Below are positions 12,320 through 22,447 of a stretch of 64,000 nucleotides of DNA, piece by piece. How positions within the stretch are numbered: position 1 is the first letter of the stretch; the number at the start of each line of letters is the position of its first letter. The position numbers were made by a program, and so were the translations under genes. Under the pieces are notes generated by a model. That model was not told the origin of the DNA. It saw nothing but the letters and a program-made list of their open reading frames with translations, and did not search any database. This DNA is from Mycolicibacterium duvalii (GTDB taxonomy: Bacteria; Actinomycetota; Actinomycetes; Mycobacteriales; Mycobacteriaceae), in the NCBI RefSeq assembly GCF_010726645.1, contig NZ_AP022563.1, forward strand, positions 1,798,001 to 1,862,000. Reading direction: 5' to 3'.

Positions 12320-13321
12320 CTACAGCGGGATCAGACTGAGCAGCATGTCGGGGCCGATGGATTCGGCGCCGTCGAAGCGCCAGCGCTGTGCTGCTGTGAT
12401 GTTCGACACACCGACGTCGTCGACGACGGTGATCGGTCCGCCGAGCAGGATGGGCGCCACGTAGGCCAGGATGCGGTCGACGACCCCGGCTCGCAGGAAG
12501 GCCCCCGCGAGGGTGGGGCCGCCCTCGACGAGCACGTCGGTGCGGTCGGACAACGCTTTGAGCACCTCGTGCGGATCCCGGGTGCGGATCACCATCGTGC
12601 GCGACTCCTCGTTGAGAACCTTTGCGTCCGGCGAGATCTCGCGCTGCCCCACCACCACGCGCAGCGGCTGGTGGTCGGCCAGGCTGCCGTCGGGCAGCCG
12701 GGCGGTCAGGGTCGGATCGTCGGCGAACACCGTGCCGGTGCCGACCACGATCGCGTCGGCCGCCGCGCGTCGGCGATGCACGTCGGCTCGGGCAGGTTCG
12801 CTGGTGATCCATTGGCTGCTGCCGTCCGCGGCAGCGCTGCGGCCGTCCACGCTCGCCGCGAATTTCCATGTCACATGAGGCAATCCGGTGCGCTGCTTGT
12901 GCAGCCACTCACGCAGCGGACCACCGGCCACCGCGTCGGCGCCCACCCCGGCGACGATGTGCACCCCGGCTTCGGACAGCCGAGTCGCCCCGCCCGCAGC
13001 CACCGGGTTGGGATCGGTGACGGCGAACGCGACCGCGGCGACGCCTGCGGTGAGCAACGCGTCGACGCAGGGCGGCGTGCGGCCCACATGGTTGCACGGT
13101 TCCAGCGTGACCACCGCGGTGCCGCCGACCGCCCGCTCCCCCGCCCGTCGCAGGGCCACCACCTCGGCGTGCGGGCCGCCGGTCGGGGCGGTGGCGCCGA
13201 CTCCGGCGATCTGACCGTCGGCATCCAGAATCACGGCTCCGACAGGCGGATTGGGATAGGTCCGGCCCTTGACCTTTTCGCTCTGCTCGATGGCCGCGGC
13301 CATCGCGGCGTCGAGGTTCAC
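12320..13321 (-). CDS. ribD: bifunctional riboflavin deaminase/reductase
   Basis: RibD deaminates and then reduces the pyrimidine intermediate formed by GTP cyclohydrolase II. The N-terminal cytidine-deaminase fold has the zinc site HAEVVAL (His about 51, with Glu) and [11 protein letters not shown]; the C-terminal half is the DHFR-like reductase with [26 protein letters not shown] and [15 protein letters not shown]. 333 residues is normal. The GTG start overlaps the rpe stop (GTGA). It lies apart from the ribE-ribBA-ribH group, on the other side of lprG-P55, which is the usual mycobacterial order. Confidence 0.95.
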   Translation of the reverse strand: MNLDAAMAAAIEQSEKVKGRTYPNPPVGAVILDADGQIAGVGATAPTGGPHAEVVALRRAGERAVGGTAVVTLEPCNHVGRTPPCVDALLTAGVAAVAFAVTDPNPVAAGGATRLSEAGVHIVAGVGADAVAGGPLREWLHKQRTGLPHVTWKFAASVDGRSAAADGSSQWITSEPARADVHRRRAAADAIVVGTGTVFADDPTLTARLPDGSLADHQPLRVVVGQREISPDAKVLNEESRTMVIRTRDPHEVLKALSDRTDVLVEGGPTLAGAFLRAGVVDRILAYVAPILLGGPITVVDDVGVSNITAAQRWRFDGAESIGPDMLLSLIPL

Positions 13322-14013
13322 AGCGTCAGATGCTTGGCCGCCGCGGCGGCCTGTTGCCGCAGCGAGCGCACGGCCGCGGCCGGGTCCCCGGCGCTGTAGA
13401 CCGCCGATCCGGCCACGAAGCAGTCCACCCCGGCCTCCGCCGCCGCCTCGATCGTGTCGTCGTTGACGCCACCGTCGATTTCGATCAGGATCGTCAGCTC
13501 GCCGGCATCGACGAGGCGTCGGGCGGTACCCACTTTCGGCAGGACCTCGCCGATGAACTTCTGGCCGCCGAACCCCGGTTCGACCGACATCACCAGCAAC
13601 GTGTCGAACTCCCGCAGGATCTCCAGGTAAGGCTCCAGTGGCGTGCCCGGTTTGATGGCCAGACCCGCCTTGGCGCCGGCGGCGCGAATGTCACGGGCCA
13701 CCGCGACGGGGTTGTCGGTGGCTTCGGCGTGGAACGTGACGTTGTGCGCCCCGGCTTCGGCGTAGGGCGGCGCCCACTTGTCGGGCCGCTCGATCATCAG
13801 GTGGCAGTCCATCGGGATGTCGGTGACGCGCAGGAGCGATTCGACCACCGGCAGGCCGAGAGTCAGGTTCGGGACGAAGTGGTTGTCCATCACGTCGACG
13901 TGCAGCCAATCGGCATCTCCGACCGCCGCGACCTCGTCAGCGAGCCGGGCGAAGTCCGCGGACAGGATCGACGGCGCGATCAGCGGCGCGTGGGGAGCGT
14001 GCGGTGCAGCCAT
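13318..14013 (-). CDS. rpe: ribulose-phosphate 3-epimerase
   Basis: Interconverts ribulose-5-phosphate and xylulose-5-phosphate in the pentose phosphate pathway; ribulose-5-phosphate also feeds riboflavin synthesis next door. The 231-residue TIM barrel shows [35 protein letters not shown] (metal ligands), [25 protein letters not shown] and [10 protein letters not shown], in family order. It starts 10 bases after the rsmB stop and its stop overlaps ribD. Confidence 0.96.
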   Translation of the reverse strand: MAAPHAPHAPLIAPSILSADFARLADEVAAVGDADWLHVDVMDNHFVPNLTLGLPVVESLLRVTDIPMDCHLMIERPDKWAPPYAEAGAHNVTFHAEATDNPVAVARDIRAAGAKAGLAIKPGTPLEPYLEILREFDTLLVMSVEPGFGGQKFIGEVLPKVGTARRLVDAGELTILIEIDGGVNDDTIEAAAEAGVDCFVAGSAVYSAGDPAAAVRSLRQQAAAAAKHLTL

Positions 14014-14022
14014 GGTCAGAGC

Positions 14023-15408
14023 CTATCGGGGCCCGGTCACCCGCAGGGCGGCGGCGAACATGGCGTCGGTGCCGTGGCGGTGCGGCCACAACTGGATCGA
14101 CGTCGTGGTACCGATGTCGGAGGCCGGCGCGAACAACGGACGGGTGTCCAGGGCGGTCACGGGGTGGCGGCGCAGCGCGTCGGCGACGACTCCGGTGGTC
14201 TCGGCCAGATGCGGCGAGCAGGTCGCGTAGAGCACGACGCCTCCGGGTCGGGTCAGTTCGATCGCGGCGGCCAGCAGTTCGCGCTGCAGCTTGGCCAGCG
14301 GGGCGACGTCGCTGGGCTGCCGGCGCCAGCGGGCCTCGGGGCGGCGCCGCAGCGCGCCGAGTCCGGTACACGGAGCGTCGACGAGGACCCGATCGAATCC
14401 GGGAAGCAGACCGGAGTCGCGGCCGTCGACCCGGTGGACGGTGACGGGCAGGCCTGCGGTGTTCTGCTCTACCAGGTCTGCGCGCCGCGGTGCGGGCTCG
14501 ACGGCGGTGACGGTGGCGCCCGAATCGCGCCCCAGCGCGGCCAACAACGCCGTCTTGCCGCCCGGGCCGGCGCACAGATCCAGCCAGCGCCCGGTGTCGG
14601 GTCCCTCGAGTGGGGCCAGCGTCATCGCTCGGGCCACCAACTGGCTGCCCTCGTCCTGAACCAGGGCCCGTCCGTCGCGCACCGCGGCGAGTTCGCCGGG
14701 GTCGCCTTCGGTCAGGTACACCGCATGCGGGGAGTAGGTGCCCACGGTGCCCCCGACCGCGTCGGCCAGTTCCCGGGCCGACAGGTCCCCCGGGCGCGCG
14801 GCCAGGTGCACGCTCGGGCGGGCGTCGTCACTGGCCAGGAGCGCCGCGAGTTCGTCGGCGCGCGCGCCCAGCGCATCGGCGAAGGCCTGGGCGATCCACC
14901 GCGGATGGGCATGCACGAACGCCAGGTGTCCGATCGGGTCGGCGGTCTTGGACGGCGCCAGTTCCCCGACCCACGACGATTCGTCCCGTCGCGCGATGGT
15001 GCGCAGTACGCCGTTGACGAATCCTGCTCTGGCGGTGTCGAATTCGATGCCCGCCTGCTCGACCGTGGTGGACACCGCGGCATGGTCCTCGACACGGGTG
15101 CGCAGCAGTTGATAGGCCCCGAGCCGCAGCAGGTCGAGCAGCACGGGGTCGATGCGCTCGGTCGGGCGTCCGGCCGCGGCCTCGATCACCGCGTCGAGCA
15201 GGCCGCGGCTGCGGCACGCCCCGTAGGCCAGTTCGGTGGCGAACGCGGCGTCGCGACCGCTGATCTGGCGGTCGCGCAGGATCGCCGGCAGCGCCAGGTT
15301 CGCGTAGGCGTCTTTGTCGGAGACCGCGCGCAGCACGTCGAACGCCGCGCGTCGCGCGGGGTCCAGCGGCCGGCGCTTGGGCGGGCGGCGCCCGGCGGGG
15401 CGGCTCAC
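14023..15408 (-). CDS. rsmB: 16S rRNA (cytosine-967-C5)-methyltransferase
   Basis: RsmB/Fmu/Sun methylates C967 of 16S rRNA. The 461-residue protein has the N-terminal NusB-like RNA-binding domain (AAFDVLRAV to about 150, with [12 protein letters not shown]) and a C-terminal SAM-dependent domain with motif [15 protein letters not shown], the [19 protein letters not shown] loop carrying the motif IV Cys, and [15 protein letters not shown] with the second catalytic Cys. The GTG at 15408 overlaps the fmt stop (GTGA), so translation is coupled to fmt. Confidence 0.95.
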   Translation of the reverse strand: MSRPAGRRPPKRRPLDPARRAAFDVLRAVSDKDAYANLALPAILRDRQISGRDAAFATELAYGACRSRGLLDAVIEAAAGRPTERIDPVLLDLLRLGAYQLLRTRVEDHAAVSTTVEQAGIEFDTARAGFVNGVLRTIARRDESSWVGELAPSKTADPIGHLAFVHAHPRWIAQAFADALGARADELAALLASDDARPSVHLAARPGDLSARELADAVGGTVGTYSPHAVYLTEGDPGELAAVRDGRALVQDEGSQLVARAMTLAPLEGPDTGRWLDLCAGPGGKTALLAALGRDSGATVTAVEPAPRRADLVEQNTAGLPVTVHRVDGRDSGLLPGFDRVLVDAPCTGLGALRRRPEARWRRQPSDVAPLAKLQRELLAAAIELTRPGGVVLYATCSPHLAETTGVVADALRRHPVTALDTRPLFAPASDIGTTTSIQLWPHRHGTDAMFAAALRVTGPR

Positions 15409-16340
15409 CGCGCCCACCCGATGTCCTCGAGGCGGGCGCCACGCGCCCAGTCCGCGGCGTTCATCGGCTTCTTTCCGGGCGCCTGCACGGTGCCCAGCCG
15501 GACGGGAACCGAACCGGTCCCCACATGCACGGCCTTCTTGTCGATCGAAATCTGGCCTGGCGCAAGGTCGGTGGCCGCGGTGTCGGCGGACACCGTGACA
15601 GCACCGAGCTTGACCCGCATGTCGCCGATCATCGTCCAGGCGCCCGGGTTGGGTGTGACCGCCCGGATCCGGCGGTCCACGACGTGCGCCGGCAACTCCC
15701 AGCGAATCCGCGCGTCCTCGACGGTGATCTTCGGCGCGATGCTGACGCCGTCGGCCGGCTGCGGCACCGCGGTGAGCGTACCGGCGGCGATGCCGTCGAG
15801 CGTGGCTTCCAGCAGCTCCGCGCCGGAGAGCGCGAGCCGGCCGAGCAGGTCCCCGGCGGTGTCGGTGGGGCGGATGGTCTCGGTGACGACACCGAAGACC
15901 GGCCCGGAATCCAGGCTGGGCTCGATCTGGAAGGTGGTGGCACCGGTCACGGTGTCGCCGGCGGCCAGCGCCGCCTGCACGGGGGCGGCTCCACGCCAGG
16001 CCGGCAGGACGGAGAAATGCAAATTGACCCAACCGAGGGGCGGCACAGCGAGCAGGCCGGCGCCCAGCAGCGCGCCGTAGGCGACCACCGGGCAGCAGTC
16101 GGGCGCGAGCTCGGTGAGCTCGGCGACGAACTCGTCGGCGTTCGGCCGGGCCGGGCGCAGCACCGGGATGCCGTGCTCGGCAGCCATGAGCGCCACCGGC
16201 GACGGGGCGGGGCGGCCCCGCCGCCCGGCCGGCGCGTCGGGGCGGGTGAGCACAGCCACGACCTCGTGCCGGGGTGAGTCGATGAGCCTGCGCAGCGAGG
16301 GCAGGGCCGGTTCCGGCGTACCGGCGAAGACGAGACGCAC
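15405..16340 (-). CDS. fmt: methionyl-tRNA formyltransferase
   Basis: Adds the formyl group to initiator Met-tRNA. The 311 residues contain [16 protein letters not shown], the catalytic region [25 protein letters not shown] (read as two adjacent segments), [18 protein letters not shown] and [14 protein letters not shown], and a C-terminal OB-like domain ending in [14 protein letters not shown]. The GTG start lies 6 bases after a TACACT box, so a leaderless mRNA is likely. First gene of fmt-rsmB-rpe-ribD. Confidence 0.96.
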   Translation of the reverse strand: MRLVFAGTPEPALPSLRRLIDSPRHEVVAVLTRPDAPAGRRGRPAPSPVALMAAEHGIPVLRPARPNADEFVAELTELAPDCCPVVAYGALLGAGLLAVPPLGWVNLHFSVLPAWRGAAPVQAALAAGDTVTGATTFQIEPSLDSGPVFGVVTETIRPTDTAGDLLGRLALSGAELLEATLDGIAAGTLTAVPQPADGVSIAPKITVEDARIRWELPAHVVDRRIRAVTPNPGAWTMIGDMRVKLGAVTVSADTAATDLAPGQISIDKKAVHVGTGSVPVRLGTVQAPGKKPMNAADWARGARLEDIGWAR

Positions 16341-16346
16341 CGGGCC

Positions 16347-16352
16347 AGTGTA
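16347..16352 (-). promoter_or_regulatory. leaderless -10 box of fmt
   Basis: TACACT on the minus strand ends 6 bases before the fmt GTG; it lies inside the 19-base gap after the lemA-like gene. Confidence 0.55.
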
Positions 16353-16359
16353 GGGAGCG

Positions 16360-16893
16360 TCACCGTGGGGTCTGGTAGTACTCCTTCTCGGTCACTCCGG
16401 TCAGGGGCGCGACGAACATCCACGGGATGGTGGTGAGCAACCGGTTCAAGCTGGCCGCGGCGTCGTTGTAGTACTGCCGGGCGAAAGCCAACTTGTCCTC
16501 GGTGTCGGCGAGGTTGCGCTGCAGGTCCAGGAAGTTGTTCGAGGAGTTCAGTTGCGGATAGCTCTCTCCCAGCGCCAGCACCGGCGTCAACGCCGAATCG
16601 AGTTGCTGCTCGGCAGTGCTGCGCTGGGTGACCGACGGGGTCCCGGTAGCACTCGTCAATGCGGCGCGGGCCGCCGTCACCCGGTCGAGGACCGCCTTCT
16701 CGTGACCGGCGAACGTCGCAACCGTGTGCACCAGGCTCGGGATCAGCGCTGCGCGCCGGGTCAGTTCGACGTCGATGCCGGAAAGCGCTTCGCGCACACG
16801 GATATCCGCCGACCGGATCCTGTTGTGGCCGACGACGAAGCCGATCAGCACCAGCACCGCCAGAATCAGCGCGACGACCAGCAGGAACGTCAC
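16360..16893 (-). CDS. LemA family protein
   Basis: LemA proteins are short membrane-anchored helical-bundle proteins of unknown role. This 177-residue member has an N-terminal membrane helix ([19 protein letters not shown]), then YN-type family segments: [63 protein letters not shown] (read as separate conserved blocks). The GTG at 16893 overlaps the stop of the DUF2207 gene (GTGA), and a GGAGGAGG sequence just upstream is in reach as ribosome site. LemA and DUF2207 proteins are recurrent partners, so the two probably act together at the membrane. Confidence 0.88.
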   Translation of the reverse strand: MTFLLVVALILAVLVLIGFVVGHNRIRSADIRVREALSGIDVELTRRAALIPSLVHTVATFAGHEKAVLDRVTAARAALTSATGTPSVTQRSTAEQQLDSALTPVLALGESYPQLNSSNNFLDLQRNLADTEDKLAFARQYYNDAAASLNRLLTTIPWMFVAPLTGVTEKEYYQTPR

Positions 16894-18713
16894 CACGATC
16901 CGCCTCCTCCCCCGCCCCCGCCGCCACCGCCGCCGCCGGAGCTGCTCGAACCGCCCGACGAGGACGACGACGCCTGGGAAGCGGTGTAGGCACCGATCGA
17001 CGACGACAGCGCCGATTCGAAACTGTCGAAGTCCGGGCCGCCCGTACCCCCGCCCCACCCGGTGTGGGGCGTGCTCGAGGTGCCGTACCAGTCCGGCTGC
17101 GGGGCGACCGCACCGGTTTCGGCCTGGTACTTCTTGGCCCACAGCGCCGCGGCGCCGGCCGCGACCGCGTACGGCACGTAGGCGATGTAGAGGTCTTTGC
17201 GGGCTGAGAAGTCGAACCGGGACTCCGCGGAATCGGTGGCCAGCACGCGGTGGAATCCACCTGCGCGCGACCAGAGTTCACGGCCCGCCGCGGTCCGCCG
17301 GGTGCCGACGCCGTCACGCCAGGACGCCGCCGAGCACAGGAAGAACGCGGCGAACGGCAGCGCCCACATCGTGGCGGAGAAACCCCAGCGGAAGAAGGCG
17401 CAGACCATCAGCACGAAGGCCACGGCGTTGGCGACCCGCAACCAGAGTTCCTTCTTGCGGGCCACGAGATAGCCGGAGTCGACGGCCCACTTCTTCACCG
17501 CGGTGGCCATGTCGGTCTTGGCCTTGCTGAGCTTCTTGCCGGCGGACACGGCCTTCTTCGCCTGGAACTCGGTACCGCGTTTGTCGACCTTGAGGGCGGC
17601 GGCCACGGCTCTGCTGACCGGGTCCACGTCACGCCACTGCTTCGGTTCGGCGATGCCGCGGATGTTCCACTGATCGGCGTTCACCTGGCGCAACGACACG
17701 AGCTCTCGGTCGGCGAGGTAGAACAGCGTCGCCGTCAGACCCGCATTCGGTACCGACTCGGTGCGGATGTACTCCGTCTGTACCGGGCCCAGGCCCGGCG
17801 GGGGCGCGTACTGCAGCGGGAAGCCGGGAGACTTCTCCAGCACGCTGCGGAACCACAACAGCGCGGCCAGCGCCCCCAGTACGGTCAGCGCTGCCGTCCA
17901 CGCCACCCCCGGCAGCGACCTGCCCAGAATCCGGTCCCAGTGGTGCGGCCACGGAAGCTCGGCGCGCGGCGGAGGCGGGAGATCCACGCCGGCCCGCACG
18001 GTCACCGGAGTGCGCGGTGGCAGGTCCCGGGCCGAGAAGGTCACCCGGTTGTCGCGCACGGACAGGTCCGTGCAGGGCGTGCCGACGCCGCGGCCCACCG
18101 AGCATTGTGCGAGGTCGACGGCGGCGGGAAGGGTGACGGAGATGTCGGCGCGGCGGATCTGGTTGTTCCAGGAGGGCGCGATGACGTTCCAGTAGAAGAC
18201 CGAGGAGTTCTCTGCCGGCGGTTCACCGAACGATTCCGCGAACTGCCGGTCGGCCCCGACGGTTCCGGGATCGAGGACACCGTCGATGCGGTACCGGATC
18301 TCGTACACGTGGGTGCCGTAATCGAGGTAGACCTCGGGGTCACCGATCTTGGCGACCCGGAACCGGTCCCCGCCCTCCCACAGCATCTGGTACGGGGCCG
18401 GGCGGCCGTCCAAGAGCACCGAGGTGACCACCGGCCGCTGCCGGATACGAGGCGAGTTCGGGTTGACCACGTCCCAGTAGCGGAAGATGCCGTGCCGGAA
18501 GCTGGGAAACTCGCCGGTGATGGTTTCGACGGCGGTCATGTCGCCGGCGTCGTCGACGACGATGTCGACGTCGTAGTCGGTGATGACGACCGGATCGTCG
18601 ACCGCGGCGCCGCCGCCGGAGTCCCCGCGAAACGCCAACGGCCACAAGACGCCGGCCGCGATCAACAGCAGCGGGATCAGTGCCTTGACCAGCCGCCCGA
18701 CCGACATGCGCAT
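16890..18713 (-). CDS. DUF2207 membrane protein with Gly-rich tail
   Basis: A 607-residue predicted membrane protein. It has an N-terminal signal/anchor (LVKALIPLLLIAAGVLWPLAF), an extracytoplasmic DUF2207 domain (about 40-240; ITDYDVDIVVDDAGDMTAVE, SFRHGIFRYW), a membrane helix near 258-275, a long cytoplasmic-looking middle part, two or three more hydrophobic segments near 425-460 and 525, and a C-terminal tail of alternating Ser and Gly runs ending in 13 glycines and SW. Such Gly/Ser tails are frequent in DUF2207 proteins. It is coupled to lemA downstream and begins exactly where priA ends. Function unknown. Confidence 0.88.
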   Translation of the reverse strand: MRMSVGRLVKALIPLLLIAAGVLWPLAFRGDSGGGAAVDDPVVITDYDVDIVVDDAGDMTAVETITGEFPSFRHGIFRYWDVVNPNSPRIRQRPVVTSVLLDGRPAPYQMLWEGGDRFRVAKIGDPEVYLDYGTHVYEIRYRIDGVLDPGTVGADRQFAESFGEPPAENSSVFYWNVIAPSWNNQIRRADISVTLPAAVDLAQCSVGRGVGTPCTDLSVRDNRVTFSARDLPPRTPVTVRAGVDLPPPPRAELPWPHHWDRILGRSLPGVAWTAALTVLGALAALLWFRSVLEKSPGFPLQYAPPPGLGPVQTEYIRTESVPNAGLTATLFYLADRELVSLRQVNADQWNIRGIAEPKQWRDVDPVSRAVAAALKVDKRGTEFQAKKAVSAGKKLSKAKTDMATAVKKWAVDSGYLVARKKELWLRVANAVAFVLMVCAFFRWGFSATMWALPFAAFFLCSAASWRDGVGTRRTAAGRELWSRAGGFHRVLATDSAESRFDFSARKDLYIAYVPYAVAAGAAALWAKKYQAETGAVAPQPDWYGTSSTPHTGWGGGTGGPDFDSFESALSSSIGAYTASQASSSSSGGSSSSGGGGGGGGGGGGGSW

Positions 18714-20713
18714 CAGCCTATGTGCAGCGGATCGATCTGGATGCGAACTGGCTCGGTGTCGTGGCGGGCGCTCGACACCGCGGCCGCCTTGCGCAACGCG
18801 GCGGCCAGCTCCAGGCCCCCGTCACGCGGGGCGCGGATCAGCATCCGGATCACCGGCTGGTCCGGCGCCACCCCGGCGGGCCGGCGTGCGGTGAAGGGGA
18901 GATCCACCGGGCCCAGCGGTGCGGCCCAGTCGGGCAGCGCGGCGCTGTCGAGCAGGGTGTGCACAGCGTCCGGCGTGCCGTCCAGCACCGCCATGTGGAC
19001 CGCCGGGGGCAGGCCGACCTCGCCCCGGGCGTCGAGTTCGGCTTCGGCGTGGCCGACCGGATCCCAGCGGATCAACGCCTGCACCGTCGGGATCGCCGAC
19101 TCCGCGACCACCACCACGGTGCCGCCGTCGGCGCGGCTGCGCACCAGTGCCGCCGCGGCCATCCAGCGCCGCAGGGTGTCCTCGGCGGCCCGCAGATCCT
19201 GCCGTCCTAGCAGCGCCCAGCAGTCGAGCAGCAGCGCGGCGCCGTAACCGCCCTCGGCGACCGGTTCGACGCCGGGGGTGGCCACCACCACCGCGGCGCG
19301 CTGCGGCACCGCGGCCACGACGTGGTCGCCGCCGGAGGTGACCACGGTGGTACCCGGAAACGCCCGACCGAGTTCTTCGGCGGTGCGGCGGGCTCCGACG
19401 ACGACCGCGCGCACGGCGTCGCTGCCGCAGCGCCCGCACCGCAGCGCCACCTCATCGCGCCCGCACCAGCGACACACCACGTGCGGGCTGTCCCGGCCGG
19501 GCAGCGACAACGGACCGGTGCAGTGCCGGCAGCGGGCGACGGTGCGGCATTTCGCGCACGCCAGCGCCGGGACGTACCCGCGCCTGGGCACCTGCACCAG
19601 CACCGGCGCATCGGCGTTCAGCGCGGACCGCGCGGCGTCGAGGGCGACCGTCGGGAGCCGGGCGGTGCGGGCCGCGGGGTCACGCTCCTGGGCGTAAGCG
19701 CTGTCCTCCAACGCCACCACACGCGGAGCCCGCGACCGCACCATCTGCCGGGCGGCGACGAGATCGTGCGCCCACCCGCTGCGGACCAGCGCCTGGGCCT
19801 CGGCGGTGCGCGCATAGCCGCCGAGGACCGCCGCACACCGCGCCTGATGGGCCCGCAGCATGGCGACCTCACGGGCATGCGGGTACGGACCGCGGGGCTC
19901 GACAAGCGAATCGTCCCCGTCGTCCCAGAGCAACACCAGGCCGATGTCGGCCACCGGAGCGAAAACCGCGCTGCGCGTACCGATCACCACCCGCGCGGTC
20001 CCGCGCAGCACCGACAGCCAGCGTCGGTAGCGTTGGGCCGGCCCGAGTCCGGCCGACAGCGCGGACACTCGCGCCGGGTCCATCCGCGCGGTCACCGCCG
20101 CGTACAGCGTGTCGACGTCCCGCTGGTCGGGCACCACGGCGAGCACACCGCGACCCGAGTTCAACGTCACCGCGGTGGCTTCGGCCAATCGCTGCGCCCA
20201 GGCTTCTCCGGGTAGCGCCTGCCAGACCGCGCGCGCGGCGCGGGACTCGGCCAGCGCCGCGATGAACTGGGCGCCGCCGCTGTAGGCCGACCACGGCGTG
20301 GGGTCGACCTCGGCCGGTGGGTACGGCTCCAGCCGGTCGGGCGGGCGCTTCTCGACGGTCGCATGGCGCGGCGGGATCGCCAACCGCAGCACGTCGGCAC
20401 GGGTGCCCGCGTAACGCGCGGCCACCGCGTCGACGAGCCGGCGCACGTCATGGGTCAGCACCGCCTCGGTCGACACCACCTTCTCCAGGTAACCGAGCTT
20501 GCCGACATGGTCGGTGTCGGAACGTCTTTCGAGGAGAAACCCATCCACCATCCGGCCATGGAAGCGGACCTTGACCCGCACCCCCGGCTGCGCATCATCG
20601 GACTGCTCGTCGGCGACCAGATAGTCGAACTCTCGATCGAGGTGCGGCACCGTGAGCATGGGCAGTACCCGCGCGACCGGTTCGTGTTCGGCGGGGCGCC
20701 TGGTGGTCGTCAC
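18713..20713 (-). CDS. priA: primosomal protein N' (PriA), helicase motifs degenerate
   Basis: PriA restarts stalled replication forks. The 666 residues keep the 3'-DNA-binding N-terminal domain (about 1-120), the eight-Cys zinc-binding insert ([13 protein letters not shown] ... CRWCG ... CGRCG, about 400-450) and the C-terminal fold. The ATPase motifs are lost: where Walker A should read GxTGSGKT there is TLNSGRGVL, and the DEEH box is replaced by LLWDDGDDS. This is the usual state in actinobacteria, which implies fork binding without helicase activity. The stop shares a base with the DUF2207 start and the start overlaps the lysoplasmalogenase stop. Confidence 0.92.
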   Translation of the reverse strand: MTTTRRPAEHEPVARVLPMLTVPHLDREFDYLVADEQSDDAQPGVRVKVRFHGRMVDGFLLERRSDTDHVGKLGYLEKVVSTEAVLTHDVRRLVDAVAARYAGTRADVLRLAIPPRHATVEKRPPDRLEPYPPAEVDPTPWSAYSGGAQFIAALAESRAARAVWQALPGEAWAQRLAEATAVTLNSGRGVLAVVPDQRDVDTLYAAVTARMDPARVSALSAGLGPAQRYRRWLSVLRGTARVVIGTRSAVFAPVADIGLVLLWDDGDDSLVEPRGPYPHAREVAMLRAHQARCAAVLGGYARTAEAQALVRSGWAHDLVAARQMVRSRAPRVVALEDSAYAQERDPAARTARLPTVALDAARSALNADAPVLVQVPRRGYVPALACAKCRTVARCRHCTGPLSLPGRDSPHVVCRWCGRDEVALRCGRCGSDAVRAVVVGARRTAEELGRAFPGTTVVTSGGDHVVAAVPQRAAVVVATPGVEPVAEGGYGAALLLDCWALLGRQDLRAAEDTLRRWMAAAALVRSRADGGTVVVVAESAIPTVQALIRWDPVGHAEAELDARGEVGLPPAVHMAVLDGTPDAVHTLLDSAALPDWAAPLGPVDLPFTARRPAGVAPDQPVIRMLIRAPRDGGLELAAALRKAAAVSSARHDTEPVRIQIDPLHIG

Positions 20714-21447
20714 ACCGCAGGTCTAACAGATGGCTGCGACGTCCGGCCGAACAGCAACCCTGCGGTGATGAGCAGCAGCGAACTCGCATACACCCACCAG
20801 ATCGGAACCGCCAGCGTCTCCGTACCGAGGACGAACACGTTGATGCCGATCATCGCGTCCGAGACCGCGAAGCACACCGCGCCGACGGCGGTCCAGGGAG
20901 TCGGCAACTCGGCGAGCAGCGCCGCGCAGACCATCGCGGCGAGCACCGCCATGTACAGCGTGACCGGCACGGTCATCCCCTGCTCGATCAGGCGCGGCCA
21001 GAACCACGCCAGCAGCGCCGCGCAAGCGATCAGCACCACCGACGCGGCGAGCAGACGCGATCGCGAGGACCTCACCAACGGCAGCAAGGCCGCGAGGAAG
21101 CACAGGTGGGCGACCAGGAACGCGCCCAGCCCGAGCACGAAGGACGGCTCCCACCACGGCATCGCCAGCAGGTAGTCGCCCGCCGCCGAGAACAGCAGCG
21201 CCGCGACCAGCCACCGGCGCTCCCGCACGACCGGATGGGTCGCCGCCGCCCCGGCCAGCAGCACGGCGGCCAACGCCTTGACCGCGGGCTGGGCGCCGAA
21301 CTGCCCGGTCAGCTCGGTGCCGACCTCGAGTCGGCCCGCGGTGACGATGAGAAAGATGCCGTAGCCGGCCGCGACGACGGCGGCCGCACCCCACCACAGC
21401 CAGGTTCGCGAGCCGGTGGCGGTGAGTTCATGACCGGAGGTCTTCAC
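20710..21447 (-). CDS. lysoplasmalogenase (YhhN family)
   Basis: A 245-residue integral membrane protein of the YhhN/TMEM86 family, which includes vertebrate lysoplasmalogenase that cleaves the vinyl ether bond of lysoplasmalogens. Eight or so hydrophobic helices are visible, with the family's conserved acidic sites in [13 protein letters not shown] and [13 protein letters not shown]. Mycobacteria are not known to be rich in plasmalogens, so the true substrate may be another ether or vinyl-ether lipid. The GTG start follows a TAGTTT box by 7 bases. It is coupled to priA by a stop-start overlap. Confidence 0.85.
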   Translation of the reverse strand: MKTSGHELTATGSRTWLWWGAAAVVAAGYGIFLIVTAGRLEVGTELTGQFGAQPAVKALAAVLLAGAAATHPVVRERRWLVAALLFSAAGDYLLAMPWWEPSFVLGLGAFLVAHLCFLAALLPLVRSSRSRLLAASVVLIACAALLAWFWPRLIEQGMTVPVTLYMAVLAAMVCAALLAELPTPWTAVGAVCFAVSDAMIGINVFVLGTETLAVPIWWVYASSLLLITAGLLFGRTSQPSVRPAV

Positions 21448-21454
21448 TCGAGAG

Positions 21455-21460
21455 AAACTA
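21455..21460 (-). promoter_or_regulatory. leaderless -10 box of the lysoplasmalogenase gene
   Basis: TAGTTT on the minus strand ends 7 bases before the GTG at 21447. Together with the plus-strand TACCGT box at 21501 it makes the 65-base gap a compact divergent promoter region. Confidence 0.5.
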
Positions 21461-21500
21461 CTAAACGCGACGGTCCCTCGACCGGCACGGGACGCGTGCG

Positions 21501-21506
21501 TACCGT
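21501..21506 (+). promoter_or_regulatory. leaderless -10 box of the esterase gene
   Basis: TACCGT lies exactly 6 bases before the ATG at 21513, the spacing expected for a leaderless transcript. Confidence 0.55.
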
Positions 21507-21512
21507 GACTGC

Positions 21513-22433
21513 ATGGCCGTCGAGGTGGATCCCGTGCTGCAGCAGGTGCTCGAGGCCGTTCCGTTCCGATTGACCACCGACGGGGGTCCCGAGGACGCCC
21601 GGCAGCGATTCCGCGACCTGCCGCGCCGAGAGCTTCACCCCGAGGTCAACGCAGACGACCGGGTCATCGACTCGCCGGCCGGGCCGGTTCCCGTGCGGGT
21701 GTACCGTCCGCCGACCGGGGAGGCGGTGCTGCCGGTGGTGATCTTCGTCCACGGTGGCGGGTGGTCGGTCGGCGACCTGGACACATACGACGGCACCGCC
21801 CGGTTGCACGCTGCGGGCGGCGCCGCGGTCGTGGTGTCGGTGGACTACCGGCTGGCCCCTGAGCACCCGTATCCGGCGGCCGTGGAGGACACCTGGGCCG
21901 TCGCGCAGTGGGTGTTCGACAACGCCGACGCCCTGGGCGGGGACCCGCAACGCGTCGCCGTCGCGGGTGATTCCGCGGGCGGGAATCTGGCGGCCGTGGT
22001 GGCCCAGCTCGCCCGCGACGCCGGTCAGGCCCTGCGGATGCAGCTGTTGTGGTATCCGTCCACCACCTTCGACACGTCGCTGCCGTCGTTCGCCGAGAAT
22101 TCCGAAGCGCCGATCCTCTCGCTGGACGCGTGCAAGGGATTCACCCGCTGGTACCTCGGTGACGCCGCGGTCTCTCCGCCGCCGGCCACGCTCGTCCCCG
22201 CCCGCGGAGACCTGACCGGCACCGCGCCGGCCTACATCGCGGTCGCCGGGCACGACCCGCTGCGCGACGACGGCGTGCGCTACGCCGAACTGCTGTCCGC
22301 GGCCGGTGTGCCGGTCGAACTGCACACCGCGGACGCGCTCGTGCACGGCTACCTCGGATACGCGGGTGTGGTGCCCGCCGCCACCGAGGCGACACATCGC
22401 GGCCTGCGCGCCCTGCGCGACGCGCTGGCCTGA
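21513..22433 (+). CDS. alpha/beta hydrolase, LipH/LipI-type esterase
   Basis: A 306-residue esterase of the hormone-sensitive lipase family. It has the oxyanion-hole HGGGW at 80-84, the nucleophile motif GDSAGG at 152-157 (Ser154), [12 protein letters not shown], and the catalytic Asp and His in GHDPLRDDG and [10 protein letters not shown]. tuberculosis carries two neighbours of this type here (LipH, LipI) that hydrolyse short-chain esters; only one copy is present. It is followed after 14 bases by a Baeyer-Villiger-type monooxygenase. Esters made by such monooxygenases are natural substrates for an esterase, so a joint ketone-degrading role is plausible inference. Confidence 0.92.
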   Translation: MAVEVDPVLQQVLEAVPFRLTTDGGPEDARQRFRDLPRRELHPEVNADDRVIDSPAGPVPVRVYRPPTGEAVLPVVIFVHGGGWSVGDLDTYDGTARLHAAGGAAVVVSVDYRLAPEHPYPAAVEDTWAVAQWVFDNADALGGDPQRVAVAGDSAGGNLAAVVAQLARDAGQALRMQLLWYPSTTFDTSLPSFAENSEAPILSLDACKGFTRWYLGDAAVSPPPATLVPARGDLTGTAPAYIAVAGHDPLRDDGVRYAELLSAAGVPVELHTADALVHGYLGYAGVVPAATEATHRGLRALRDALA

Positions 22434-22447
22434 CCAAGGAGGTTCGG

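Noticed and set aside
13330..16080. A 916-codon open frame on the plus strand
   Set aside because: It crosses rpe, rsmB and fmt in antisense and shows no domain; an artefact of high GC.
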